From positions 143,497 to 207,496 of the forward strand of contig NZ_QEIH01000009.1 in NCBI RefSeq assembly GCF_003260195.1: DNA of 64,000 nucleotides, read 5' to 3'. Each line of letters starts with the position of its first letter. The stretch's first letter is position 1. The notes below the pieces were generated by a model. That model was not told where the DNA came from and did not search any database. It saw only the letters and a list, made by a program, of their open reading frames with translations. Shown here in pieces: positions 16,719-25,039 of this stretch. Source of the stretch: Lutibacter citreus (GTDB lineage: Bacteria > Bacteroidota > Bacteroidia > Flavobacteriales > Flavobacteriaceae). A program made the translations under genes and the position numbers.

Positions 16719-17481
16719 AAAAAGAATTTTATTAAAAATTGGTTCTAATGTTTTAACAAAAGAAACCAATCAAATTTCAAGAGGAAAACTTGAAGATATT
16801 GCGCGTCAGATAGCGCAATTAAAAGATAAATACGAATTTGTTATTGTAAGTTCAGGAGCAATTGCTGTTGCAAAACAATTTGTTGAACTTGAAAGTAATG
16901 GTAAGCTAATAAACGTAAAGCAAGCTTTAGCATCTATAGGTCAACCACATTTAATGCGTATTTTTCACGAGAATTTTTGGGAACTAGGTTTATTTACCTC
17001 CCAATGTTTATTGTCGTATTCAGATTTTAAAAAAGAGAAATCTAGAGATAATATTAAAAATACCATTAATGTATTGGTTGAAAATAATTATATCCCAATT
17101 ATTAATGAAAATGATACGGTAGCAACTGATGAAATAAAATTTGGTGATAATGATAAATTATCTGCATTAACAGCTTCGTTATTAAAAGTAGATTTACTTA
17201 TTATTGCTACAAATACCAATGGTATTTATACAAAAGCTTCTATTGAAGCTGATAAGTTTGAAACGATAAAAGAAACATCTGAAATTGAGACATTAAAAAG
17301 TCAAATTAATGAAGATTCAATTTCAAAACATGGAACTGGCGGTATGGCAACAAAAATTGCTGCTGCTGAAATTGCTCAGAAAGCAACTATTGAAACTTGG
17401 ATTGTAAATGGGTTGAAAGATAATTTTATTGTGAATGCAATAAATAATGAATCGGAGTTTACCAAAATAATTACAAAATAG
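16702..17481 (+). CDS. proB: Glutamate 5-kinase lacking the PUA domain
   Basis: Phosphorylates glutamate with ATP, the first proline step and normally the target of proline inhibition. The start is set at ATG 16702 (MGKSDKKRILLKIGSN), 17 nt inside proA; an ATG 12 nt upstream is also possible. The protein has about 259 residues and is only the amino-acid-kinase domain (LLKIGSNVL at 10-18, SSGAIAVA near 52, NDNDKLSA region, GTGGMATKI near 212). E. coli ProB (367) has an extra C-terminal PUA domain, absent here. The order proA before proB is the reverse of many operons. Confidence 0.94.
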   Translation: MGKSDKKRILLKIGSNVLTKETNQISRGKLEDIARQIAQLKDKYEFVIVSSGAIAVAKQFVELESNGKLINVKQALASIGQPHLMRIFHENFWELGLFTSQCLLSYSDFKKEKSRDNIKNTINVLVENNYIPIINENDTVATDEIKFGDNDKLSALTASLLKVDLLIIATNTNGIYTKASIEADKFETIKETSEIETLKSQINEDSISKHGTGGMATKIAAAEIAQKATIETWIVNGLKDNFIVNAINNESEFTKIITK

Positions 17482-17482
17482 A

Positions 17483-18430
17483 ATGAAAAATTACTTAAAC
17501 ATTAACGATTTAGATTCTTTGCAAGAAACAATTTCAGAAGCTATTGAGTTAAAAAAACAACCGCTAAAATTTGAAGAACTTGGAAAAGGAAAAACAATTT
17601 GTTTATTGTTTTTTAATAATAGTTTACGTACTCGTTTAAGTACACAAAAGGCAGCTCAAAATTTAGGGATGAATCCTATTGTAATGAATTTTGGTGCTGA
17701 AGGTTGGCAATTAGAGTATGAAGATGGTGTTGTAATGAATAAAAATAAATCTGAACACGTTAAGGAAGCAGCTCAAGTAATTGCTCAATATTGCGATATT
17801 GTAGCAATAAGAGCATTTGCAAGTTTAACAGATAAAGAAAAAGATTTAGCTGAAATTGTTCTAAATAATTTTAAAAAATATGCAGGTATTCCTGTAGTGA
17901 ATATGGAAAGTGCTGTAGGGCATCCTATGCAAGCTTTGGCTGATGCAATTACTATGGAAGAATACAAAGTAGCCCATAAACCAAAGGTTGTTTTAAGTTG
18001 GGCGCCACATCCAAAAGCACTTCCACATGCCGTTGCAAATTCATTTGTTGAAATGATGCAATTACAAGATGCAGATTTTGTGATTACACATCCTAAAGGT
18101 TATGAGTTGGATCCAACTATTACAAAAAATTCAAATATTGAATATGATCAAAAGAAAGCATTTGAAAATGCAGATTTTGTGTATGTAAAAAATTGGAGTT
18201 CATTTAAAGATTATGGTCAGGTTGTTAAAAGCGATTCAGATTGGATGATTACGGGCGATAAAATGGACGTAACGAACAAAGGTAAATTTATGCATTGTTT
18301 ACCTGTTAGGCGAAATGTTGTTGTTGCTGATGAAGTAATAGACTCTGAAAATTCAATAGTAATTGAACAAGCAAATAACAGAACATATTCAGCTCAAATA
18401 GTATTAAAAAAAATATTAGAGGATTTATAG
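17483..18430 (+). CDS. argF': N-acylornithine carbamoyltransferase (acetyl- or succinyl-type)
   Basis: Transfers carbamoyl phosphate to N-acylornithine, the alternative to the classical ornithine enzyme. 315 residues. The carbamoyl-phosphate motif is SLRTRLST (47-54), a deviation from the STRT of ordinary OTCases shared with the Bacteroides/Xanthomonas branch; HCLPVRR near the C-terminus closes the active site. In the substrate loop (residues 82-93) Ser90 sits in NKSEHV. As I recall, Bacteroides succinyl-type enzymes have Pro and Xanthomonas acetyl-type enzymes have Glu at this position, so the acyl group used here is unclear. It starts 1 nt after proB. The product would be N-acylcitrulline, deacylated by ArgE. 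Confidence 0.9.
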   Translation: MKNYLNINDLDSLQETISEAIELKKQPLKFEELGKGKTICLLFFNNSLRTRLSTQKAAQNLGMNPIVMNFGAEGWQLEYEDGVVMNKNKSEHVKEAAQVIAQYCDIVAIRAFASLTDKEKDLAEIVLNNFKKYAGIPVVNMESAVGHPMQALADAITMEEYKVAHKPKVVLSWAPHPKALPHAVANSFVEMMQLQDADFVITHPKGYELDPTITKNSNIEYDQKKAFENADFVYVKNWSSFKDYGQVVKSDSDWMITGDKMDVTNKGKFMHCLPVRRNVVVADEVIDSENSIVIEQANNRTYSAQIVLKKILEDL

Positions 18431-18455
18431 TTTAAAAACTATAAAAAGTTGTTAA

Positions 18456-18530
18456 CCTGAACTTGATTTTAGGCTCTCATAGTAATTAAAGAAACGTGTG
18501 ATGAGGTTCTGAATCAAATTCAGAATGACG
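18456..18530. repeat. Dispersed intergenic repeat, copy 1 (argF'-argB spacer)
   Basis: The 118-nt spacer between argF' and argB holds an imperfect palindrome CCTGAACTTGATTTTAGG (18456-18473) and an 8-bp hairpin at 18507-18525 (TTCTGAAT / ATTCAGAA), followed by GACG. The string TTCAGAATGACG recurs, inverted, at 21806-21817 beside argH. It looks like a degenerate pair of copies of the short repeat common between flavobacterial genes. Function unknown; it could affect mRNA stability inside the arg operon. Confidence 0.55.
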
Positions 18531-18548
18531 TTTAAAAATTTAAAATAA

Positions 18549-19331
18549 ATGAGTAAACAAACACTAAAAGTTGTAAAAATAGGAGGGAATGTTATTAATA
18601 ATGAAGAAGCGTTATTTTCATTTTTAAAAGATTTTTCTGAATTAGAAGGGCCAAAAATATTGGTGCATGGTGGAGGGAGAAAAGCAACTGAAGTATCTTC
18701 TGCAATGGGTTTAAAACCTCAAATGATAAATGGTAGAAGAGTAACTGATGCAGCTACTGTTGAAGTGGTAACAATGGTTTATGCAGGTTTGTTAAATAAA
18801 AAAGTAACAGCGAAATTGCAAAGTTTAGGCTGTAATGCTATGGGTTTATCTGGCGCTGATGCAAATTGTGTTTTGGCTCATAAACGTATAGTAAAAGATA
18901 TAGATTACGGTTTTGCAGGTGATGTAGACGCTATTAATTCTGAGATTATAGATGTATTGTTAAAAAATAATGTAACGCCAGTTTTTTGCGCAATTACACA
19001 CGATAAAAAAGGACAATTATTAAATACAAATGCAGATACAATTGCATCTGAAGTTACTATTGGAATGAGTAAATTGTATATGACAGAATTAAATTTTGTT
19101 TTTGAATTGAAAGGTGTTTTGGAAAGTATTGACGATAAAAATTCTGTTATTACTGAAATTAATTCAAAAAAATATGAACAATTACTAAAGCAAGGAATTA
19201 TTGCTGATGGAATGATTCCTAAACTTCATAATTGTTTCAATTCATTAGAAAAAGGAGTGAGTAAGGTGAAGATTGGTGATGTCTCATTAATGAAAAAATC
19301 AACTAAATTATACACAACATTAAGTTTGTAA
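18549..19331 (+). CDS. argB: Acetyl(acyl)glutamate kinase
   Basis: Phosphorylates N-acylglutamate, the second arginine step. 260 residues, amino-acid-kinase fold: VKIGGNVI at 7-14, VHGGGRKATE near 39-48 and NADTIASE (about 160) for the acyl-amino acid and ATP. No N-terminal helix like that of arginine-inhibited hexameric NAGKs is obvious, so direct arginine inhibition is uncertain. It follows argF' after a spacer with a repeat, and argE starts 5 nt after its stop. Confidence 0.93.
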   Translation: MSKQTLKVVKIGGNVINNEEALFSFLKDFSELEGPKILVHGGGRKATEVSSAMGLKPQMINGRRVTDAATVEVVTMVYAGLLNKKVTAKLQSLGCNAMGLSGADANCVLAHKRIVKDIDYGFAGDVDAINSEIIDVLLKNNVTPVFCAITHDKKGQLLNTNADTIASEVTIGMSKLYMTELNFVFELKGVLESIDDKNSVITEINSKKYEQLLKQGIIADGMIPKLHNCFNSLEKGVSKVKIGDVSLMKKSTKLYTTLSL

Positions 19332-19336
19332 AAAAA

Positions 19337-20395
19337 ATGATAGAACAACTTACAAAAGAAGCAATTGAATTGCTTAAAAAGTTAATTTCAACGCAATCTT
19401 TTTCTGGAGAAGAAAATGAAACAGCGTTATTAATTACGCAATTTCTTTCGTATCATGATATTCCGTTTAAAACTGATAAACACAACGTTTGGGCAAAAAA
19501 CAAACATTTTGATGCATCAAAAAAAACAATCTTGTTAAACTCTCATCATGATACAGTGAAACCAAACAAAGGTTATACACGAGATCCATTAAAAGCAGAG
19601 GTTATTGATGGTAAATTATATGGTTTGGGGAGTAATGATGCCGGAGGTTGTTTGGTTTCATTATTAGCAACATTCACCTATTTTTATAATAGAGAAGATT
19701 TAAAATACAATTTTGTAATTGTTGCTTCTGCTGAAGAAGAAAATTCTGGTCCAAACGGTTTAAATTCAATGTTAAAAATTATTCCTAAAATTGATTTTGC
19801 AATTGTAGGAGAGCCAACTTTAATGAATTTAGCTATTGCAGAAAAAGGGTTAATGGTTATGAATTGCGAAGCAAAAGGAACTGCAGGTCACGCAGCTCAC
19901 GGAGTAGGAGATAATTCAATTTACAACGCAATGGAAGATATTAACTGGTTTCAAACATTTGAATTTCCAAAGGTTTCAGAAACTTTAGGAAAGGTTAAAA
20001 TGACCGTTACACAAATTGAAGCAGGTAGCCAGCACAATGTTATACCTGCAAGTTGTAAATATGTGGTAGATGTTCGTGTTACAGATGCGTATTCAAATCA
20101 AGAAGTATTTGATATTATTTCTGCAAATGTAAAATCAGAAGTTTGTCCAAGATCTTTGCGTTTAAATTCATCTTCAATACCTAAAAATCACGAAATTGTA
20201 CAAGCTGGAATTAAATTGGGAAGAGAAACGTATGGTTCTCCAACACTTTCAGATCAAGCGGTTTTAAGTTGTCCTTCATTAAAATTAGGACCTGGGCAAA
20301 GTTTACGTTCGCATACAGCAAATGAGTTTATTTTTGTAAACGAAATAAAAGAAGGAGTAGATTTATATATTAAAATTTTAGAAGAAATTGTATAA
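19337..20395 (+). CDS. argE: Acetyl(acyl)ornithine/citrulline deacylase, M20 family
   Basis: Zn-dependent amidohydrolase of the M20 family, 352 residues. Metal and catalytic residues are visible: SHHDTV (H70, D72), GLGSNDAGG (D101) and SAEEENSG (E133/E134). The dimerisation domain lies in the middle, with GTAGHAAHG (about 186) at the domain junction. In an N-acylornithine carbamoyltransferase pathway this enzyme removes the acyl group from N-acylcitrulline rather than from ornithine. Succinyl-diaminopimelate desuccinylase is a close relative, but the operon favours arginine synthesis. Confidence 0.9.
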   Translation: MIEQLTKEAIELLKKLISTQSFSGEENETALLITQFLSYHDIPFKTDKHNVWAKNKHFDASKKTILLNSHHDTVKPNKGYTRDPLKAEVIDGKLYGLGSNDAGGCLVSLLATFTYFYNREDLKYNFVIVASAEEENSGPNGLNSMLKIIPKIDFAIVGEPTLMNLAIAEKGLMVMNCEAKGTAGHAAHGVGDNSIYNAMEDINWFQTFEFPKVSETLGKVKMTVTQIEAGSQHNVIPASCKYVVDVRVTDAYSNQEVFDIISANVKSEVCPRSLRLNSSSIPKNHEIVQAGIKLGRETYGSPTLSDQAVLSCPSLKLGPGQSLRSHTANEFIFVNEIKEGVDLYIKILEEIV

Positions 20396-20485
20396 ACATG
20401 TTCACTTAACGTAGTTTAAGGGATATTAAATAATATATTGTGGTTTTAATAAAAATTAACCATTATATTTTAAAAACAACACAAA

Positions 20486-21763
20486 ATGAAACTTTGGGAT
20501 AAAGGATTTTCAACAGATAAAAAAATAGATATTTTTACAGTTGGTAATGATAGAGAGTTAGATTTAATTTTAGCAAAATATGATGTTATTGGGAATTTAG
20601 CACACGCTAAAATGTTGCATAAAATTGGTTTATTAACTTCTGATGAAATTAATAGTTTAGAGGTTGAGTTAAATGCAATTTTAAAAACAATTGAAGCAGG
20701 GGAATTTACAATTGAAGATACTTTTGAAGATGTACATTCTAAAGTGGAGTATATGCTAACTGAAAAGTTAGGAGATACTGGTAAAAAAATTCATACAGCA
20801 CGTTCAAGAAATGACCAAGTTTTAGTTGATGTGCATTTGTATTTAAAAGATGCTTTAATTGAAATAAATGATGGAGTTGATGAATTGTTTGATTTGTTGA
20901 TAAAGTTAGCAGAACAATATAAAGATGTGTTATTACCTGGTTATACGCATTTACAAGTTGCTATGCCATCTTCTTTTGGAATGTGGTTTTCTGCGTATGC
21001 CGAAACGTTAATTGATGATATTTATTTCTTAAAAGCTGCTTACAAAGTAGCAGATCAAAATCCGTTAGGTTCAGCTGCAGGATATGGTAGTTCTTTTCCA
21101 ATTGATAGAGATGAAACAACAAAATTATTAAATTTTGAAACGTTGAAGTTTAATTCAGTTGCGGCTCAAATGGGACGTGGAAAATTAGAAAAATCAGTTT
21201 CTTTTGGTTTAAGTTCTGTTGCAGCTACTTTGGCAAAAATGAGTATGGATATTTGTTTGTATATGAGTCAGAATTTTAGTTTTATTTCTTTTCCAGATGA
21301 ATTAACAACGGGTTCTAGTATTATGCCTCATAAAAAAAATCCAGATGTTTTTGAGTTAATTCGTGGTAAATGTAATAAGTTACAAGCGTTACCAATGGAA
21401 TTTACAATGATTTCAAATAATTTACCAAGTGGTTATCATAGAGATTTACAGTTGTTAAAAGAAGGTTTAATTCCTTCATTTTCAACGTTAAAATCTTGTT
21501 TGGAAATGCTGACGTATTCTTTAAAAAACATTCAAGTAAAAGAGAATATTGTTGATGATGAAAAGTACTTGTATTTATTTAGTGTTGAGGAAGTTAATAA
21601 GTTAGTTCAAAACGGAACTCCGTTTAGAGATGCTTATAAAATTGTAGGAAAAAATATTAATGAAGGTAATTTTAATCCTGATAAAACGGTAAATCACACA
21701 CATAAAGGAAGTGTTGGTAATTTATGTTTGGATGAAATTGTAGCCAAGAAAAATAGGGCATAA
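20486..21763 (+). CDS. argH: Argininosuccinate lyase
   Basis: Splits argininosuccinate into arginine and fumarate. 425 residues of the fumarase/aspartase superfamily, somewhat shorter than E. coli ArgH (457). TARSRNDQV near 103 binds substrate; GSSIMPHKKNPD (about 275-286) is the superfamily signature with the catalytic serine. It closes the arginine operon and is followed by a strong bidirectional terminator. The 90-nt spacer before it (20396-20485) is AT-rich; I see no convincing promoter in it. Confidence 0.95.
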   Translation: MKLWDKGFSTDKKIDIFTVGNDRELDLILAKYDVIGNLAHAKMLHKIGLLTSDEINSLEVELNAILKTIEAGEFTIEDTFEDVHSKVEYMLTEKLGDTGKKIHTARSRNDQVLVDVHLYLKDALIEINDGVDELFDLLIKLAEQYKDVLLPGYTHLQVAMPSSFGMWFSAYAETLIDDIYFLKAAYKVADQNPLGSAAGYGSSFPIDRDETTKLLNFETLKFNSVAAQMGRGKLEKSVSFGLSSVAATLAKMSMDICLYMSQNFSFISFPDELTTGSSIMPHKKNPDVFELIRGKCNKLQALPMEFTMISNNLPSGYHRDLQLLKEGLIPSFSTLKSCLEMLTYSLKNIQVKENIVDDEKYLYLFSVEEVNKLVQNGTPFRDAYKIVGKNINEGNFNPDKTVNHTHKGSVGNLCLDEIVAKKNRA

Positions 21764-21765
21764 AC

Positions 21766-21800
21766 AAAAAAAGAGCCTAATTTAATTAGGCTCTTTTTTT
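21766..21800. terminator. Bidirectional terminator between argH and the DUF3570 gene
   Basis: The stem GAGCCTAATT (21773-21782) / AATTAGGCTC (21784-21793) is extended by seven A:T pairs on each side. It gives T-runs on both strands, so it can end both argH (plus) and the convergent DUF3570 transcript (minus). Confidence 0.9.
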
Positions 21801-21804
21801 TATT

Positions 21805-21833
21805 CGTCATTCTGAACTTGTTTCAGGTTCGCG
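21805..21833. repeat. Dispersed intergenic repeat, copy 2
   Basis: CGTCATTCTGAACTTG followed by TTTCAGGTTC forms an imperfect dyad and shares CGTCATTCTGAA, in inverted orientation, with 18518-18530. It lies in the short gap between the argH terminator and the end of the DUF3570 gene. It resembles the short palindromic repeat scattered between genes in many flavobacterial genomes. Confidence 0.5.
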
Positions 21834-21847
21834 TATTTTTAGCATTC

Positions 21848-23302
21848 TTAATCCATTACAAACTTAAATCCTAAAGAAACAATACTAGAGCTTAATCCTG
21901 TATTTCTTTCGTAATTACTATATTTTAAATCAACACTTTTTAAACCCAGTTTCCAAATTCTACGTTTTGTAAAAATATCAGTATAAGAAATTCCTAAACT
22001 ATATTGGTTTGAATTAAATTCAGATAAATCGTAATCTGAAGTATAAAATTCATTCGTAGAAACTAATTCTTCATAAGGCGCAAAATAATCTGCTGCGGTT
22101 TGATTGTAATATCTATATGAAGGATAAATAGTAAACTTGTTACTTAGTTTAATGGGTACTTCAAGACTAGCTGTATGAGATGAAATTCCCCAATCATCAT
22201 AATAATAACGGTAATATGTTCTTAAAGAAACTACTTCATTTATATAATAATTAAAACGTGCTCCAATAGGTATTTTAAAACGAGTATCAGGCAAACGTTC
22301 AATATCATCAGCTAATTGAAAAACATCTGTATTCTCCTTTGAAGTGTACTTAGAAATGCTTGAAGCATTGCCTATATAATAATTATCTCTGTCTGAAAAA
22401 TAAACACGTTGCATAGGGTTTGCTAACCAACCATCTTGTTGAATAATATCTGCAAAAATTGAAAATTGAGCTTTTTCACTAATAATTTGAGAAAAACTTA
22501 ATGATAAAGAATACGTGTTTCTAGATTCATCTTCAATAAGTGTATTGTTTAAAGGGCTCCATACGTTTGAGCCGTTTTTATCAACTAAATCTCCATCTTG
22601 GTCTAATATGTCAATACCACTAAAAAAGCCGTTATTTAAGTTCTGATTAGCTTCTAAATATGAATCTATTTCGGTTGGAAAAACTGGTTGCCAAGAATCG
22701 AAGTAGACATTTGCTTTCACTCCAATTTCGGTGTTTTTTTCGTTAAATAGCTTTGTTAAACTACCTCCAAATCCAAAAGATGTATAATCATATTCTTTAG
22801 AAACACTTAAGTTTCCGTCTAAAATTGTATTTCTATCATCAGAAGAATGACTGTAATTAGCAGTTAAATTAACCCAAGCATCAGATTGTGAAGCTCCAGA
22901 AGATTCTACCCAAGGGCTTCCTCCACTTCCTGAACTATTATTATCATCATCGTGATCATCGTCATCATGTCCGTTATTATTTGAAGCTCCTGAAGCATCA
23001 AAAGGATCTAAATTACTTGAAGACGCTGAACTATATGCCGAAATTGTTGCATCAATAGTTAAAACATCGTCATCATTTAAAGGAATAGAAACGGTTAAAG
23101 TACTTGCAATGTCTGTTAATTCTTCAGTTCCAATACCACCTGTTACGGCAGCATTATCACCATCTTGAGAATAGTAACTAGAAATAAAATCAACTTCGGT
23201 GTTTTCTAAAACCCTTTTTTTATAAGTTTTCTCTGCAGTTTTTTCTTGTGAATAAGATGCTATTGAGAAAAGTGTAATTAAAATTAGTGTTATTTTTTTC
23301 AT
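21848..23302 (-). CDS. DUF3570 outer-membrane beta-barrel-like protein
   Basis: 484 residues from the ATG at 23302, which gives a clean signal peptide (MKKITLILITLFSIASYSQ); an in-frame extension further upstream overlaps the DUF4266 gene and is not credible. The N-terminal SYYSQDGDNAAVTGGIGTEELTD (41-63) is the family's hallmark. The rest alternates short polar and aromatic strands ending in ...SLGFKFVMD, as in outer-membrane barrels. A low-complexity Asp/His/Gly/Ser loop at about 100-140 contains HDDDDHDDD (112-120) flanked by DASGAS (102-107) and ESSGAS (133-138); these resemble the SGA(S/T) core of ApbE flavinylation sites. Last gene of the thioredoxin-ApbE-DUF4266-DUF3570 unit. Role unknown. 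Confidence 0.85.
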   Translation of the reverse strand: MKKITLILITLFSIASYSQEKTAEKTYKKRVLENTEVDFISSYYSQDGDNAAVTGGIGTEELTDIASTLTVSIPLNDDDVLTIDATISAYSSASSSNLDPFDASGASNNNGHDDDDHDDDNNSSGSGGSPWVESSGASQSDAWVNLTANYSHSSDDRNTILDGNLSVSKEYDYTSFGFGGSLTKLFNEKNTEIGVKANVYFDSWQPVFPTEIDSYLEANQNLNNGFFSGIDILDQDGDLVDKNGSNVWSPLNNTLIEDESRNTYSLSLSFSQIISEKAQFSIFADIIQQDGWLANPMQRVYFSDRDNYYIGNASSISKYTSKENTDVFQLADDIERLPDTRFKIPIGARFNYYINEVVSLRTYYRYYYDDWGISSHTASLEVPIKLSNKFTIYPSYRYYNQTAADYFAPYEELVSTNEFYTSDYDLSEFNSNQYSLGISYTDIFTKRRIWKLGLKSVDLKYSNYERNTGLSSSIVSLGFKFVMD

Positions 23303-23315
23303 TATAAATATTTTT

Positions 23316-23528
23316 TTAATTACAGCCGCAGCCTCCACCAGATTTTCCTCCGTTCGCACCAGAAGCTGCTTCACGATATACTTGTGCACTTGTTTCAAAC
23401 TTCTCAATTTTCCTTGAAGATAGCACCATATCAGGGTCATTAATATATACTTTTTCGTATTCTTTAACAGCAACGCAAGATGTTAAAGAACCAATGGCTA
23501 GCGCCATTAAACTCAGTTTTTTAATCAT
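23316..23528 (-). CDS. DUF4266 small lipoprotein with Cys-rich tail
   Basis: 70 residues. The N-terminus MIKKLSLMALAIGSLTSC is a lipoprotein signal with lipobox cysteine C18, so it is membrane anchored on the periplasmic side or on the outer membrane. The body has a short acidic/basic segment (VYINDPDMVLSSRKIEKFE), then REAASGANGG and the tail GGGCGCN. The two terminal cysteines, after a flexible glycine linker, are typical of DUF4266 and may bind metal or be oxidised by the neighbouring thioredoxin. It lies between apbE and the DUF3570 gene, 2 and 13 nt away. Confidence 0.85.
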   Translation of the reverse strand: MIKKLSLMALAIGSLTSCVAVKEYEKVYINDPDMVLSSRKIEKFETSAQVYREAASGANGGKSGGGCGCN

Positions 23529-23530
23529 TT

Positions 23531-24505
23531 TTAATTTATATTTATGTTGTTTGAAGTGTGAATATTTCCTTTACTATCAATAATAATACAATCAATTCCT
23601 TTTAATTGATTAATTCTGTTTAATCCAACTTCGGTTCCCATAACAAAAATAGAAGTTGCCAATGCGTCTGCCAATTCAGCTTTTGGAGCAAAAACGGATA
23701 CACTTATAATATCTGTAGCTGGATAACCGGTTCTTGGATCAATAATATGTGTGTATCTAATATTGTTAAACGTTACATATTTCTCGTAATTACCAGATGT
23801 AACAACCGCTTTGTTGCTAATTGGTAAAGTAGCAAATGCAATGTTTTTATTCATTGGGTTGGTAATTGCAATCATCCAATCTTTTCCATTTGGCTGCTTT
23901 CCCCAAGTATTCATATCGCCAGATGCATTTATAATTCCAGCTTTTACACCTTTTGAAATTAATAATTGTTTGGCTTTGTCAGCGGCATAACCTTTTCCTA
24001 TGGCGCCAAAACCGATTTTCATTCCTTTTAATTCTAAAAAAACTGTTTGTTTTTCTTTATTAAGAATAATATGTTGAAATCCAACTTTTGATACCGACGC
24101 TTTAATTTCTTCTTCGGAAGGCATTGTTTTCATACTTCCATCAAACCTCCAAATTTTATCCATAGAAGCATAGCTAATATCAAAGGCACCATCGGTTAAT
24201 TTTGAAATTGCTAACGCACGTTCAATTAATTGAAATAACTCCTTATCCACTTTTACAGGTTTAATTCCTGCGTTACTAATTATTTTTGAAGTTTGAGAAT
24301 TTGGATCCCAAGAAGATATTAATTTTTCAATTCGTGAAATTTCATCTACAGCAATATTAATATAGTTTGAAGCGTTAACCGAATCTTTTGCAGATACAGT
24401 AATATCAAACCTGCTCCCCATAAGTTTAAAGGTTTTTTTATGAAGCTGTTGTCCATAAATTATAGAAGTGCAAAATAGAATTGCTACTATTAAATATGTT
24501 TTCAT
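23531..24505 (-). CDS. apbE: FAD:protein FMN transferase
   Basis: Attaches FMN covalently to Ser/Thr of exported proteins, using FAD and Mg2+. 324 residues with a signal peptide (about 1-18, ending SIIYGQ), so it acts in the periplasm. ApbE landmarks are visible: KLMGSRFDITV near 27, FGAIGKGYAADKA near 171, and YTHIIDPRTGYPAT near 252 with the residues expected for Mg/FAD. It starts 4 nt after the thioredoxin gene. In this operon its likely client is the DUF3570 or DUF4266 product, because no NqrC/RnfG-type client is nearby; that is inference. Confidence 0.92.
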   Translation of the reverse strand: MKTYLIVAILFCTSIIYGQQLHKKTFKLMGSRFDITVSAKDSVNASNYINIAVDEISRIEKLISSWDPNSQTSKIISNAGIKPVKVDKELFQLIERALAISKLTDGAFDISYASMDKIWRFDGSMKTMPSEEEIKASVSKVGFQHIILNKEKQTVFLELKGMKIGFGAIGKGYAADKAKQLLISKGVKAGIINASGDMNTWGKQPNGKDWMIAITNPMNKNIAFATLPISNKAVVTSGNYEKYVTFNNIRYTHIIDPRTGYPATDIISVSVFAPKAELADALATSIFVMGTEVGLNRINQLKGIDCIIIDSKGNIHTSNNININ

Positions 24506-24509
24506 TTTA

Positions 24510-24941
24510 CTAGAATGAAGAAAGAAGAGATATATATTCTTTAGGACTCATTTTTTTATAACCAGTATTGCCCAAAACATTGCCACTTTTATCTAAAACT
24601 GCAACAAAAGGAAAATAACCTCTAGTGTTGTATTTTTCCATTAATTGTTGGTTGCTTTTCTTTTCTTCTTCTGAAAGTTTGTTTTTCTTTTTTCTAGGGA
24701 AATCTGCCTTTAGCATCACAAAATTTTTGTCTGCATAATTTTTAAATTCTTGAGTACTCCAAATTTCTTTGTCTAACTTTATACAAGGAGCACACCAATC
24801 GGATCCTTGAAAAACTAATACTATTTTTTTATTTTCTTTTGAAGCTAGTTCTTTTGCTATATTAAAATTTGTATTCCAGTTTTGAGAAAAACCAGCGAAT
24901 GTGATTAGCAATAATGCTAAACTTAAAAATGTTTTTTTCAT
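24510..24941 (-). CDS. Exported thioredoxin-fold protein
   Basis: 143 residues: signal peptide (MKKTFLSLALLLITFAGFSQ) then a thioredoxin domain with the active-site motif WCAPC (about 48-52) in GSDWCAPCIKLDKEIW. The sequence ALELASKENKKIVLVF-like start and the FPFVAVLDKSGNVLG segment match the thioredoxin-like/DUF255-type small periplasmic group. First gene of a four-gene minus-strand operon, so it may keep the cysteines of the DUF4266 tail reduced. The 98-nt gap upstream (24942-25039) is AT-rich with a small TTCGTT/AACGAA hairpin at 24999-25016. Confidence 0.85.
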   Translation of the reverse strand: MKKTFLSLALLLITFAGFSQNWNTNFNIAKELASKENKKIVLVFQGSDWCAPCIKLDKEIWSTQEFKNYADKNFVMLKADFPRKKKNKLSEEEKKSNQQLMEKYNTRGYFPFVAVLDKSGNVLGNTGYKKMSPKEYISLLSSF

Positions 24942-25039
24942 TTGTATGTGTCTGTTATTTAATTAATTAAGGGTGTTTCTGTCTTAATTTAATATAAGTT
25001 CGTTTTATTTAACGAAGAATAAGTCGTAAAAGTATCTTG

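Noticed and set aside
22937..22983. Simple-sequence repeat (cat/atc-like) as a possible phase-variable tract
   Set aside because: It encodes the HDDDDHDDD loop within an intact frame and is not a regular unit repeat; slippage is possible but not supported.
23303..23473. N-terminal extension of the DUF3570 gene in the same frame
   Set aside because: It overlaps the DUF4266 gene in another frame and would hide the obvious signal peptide that starts at 23302.
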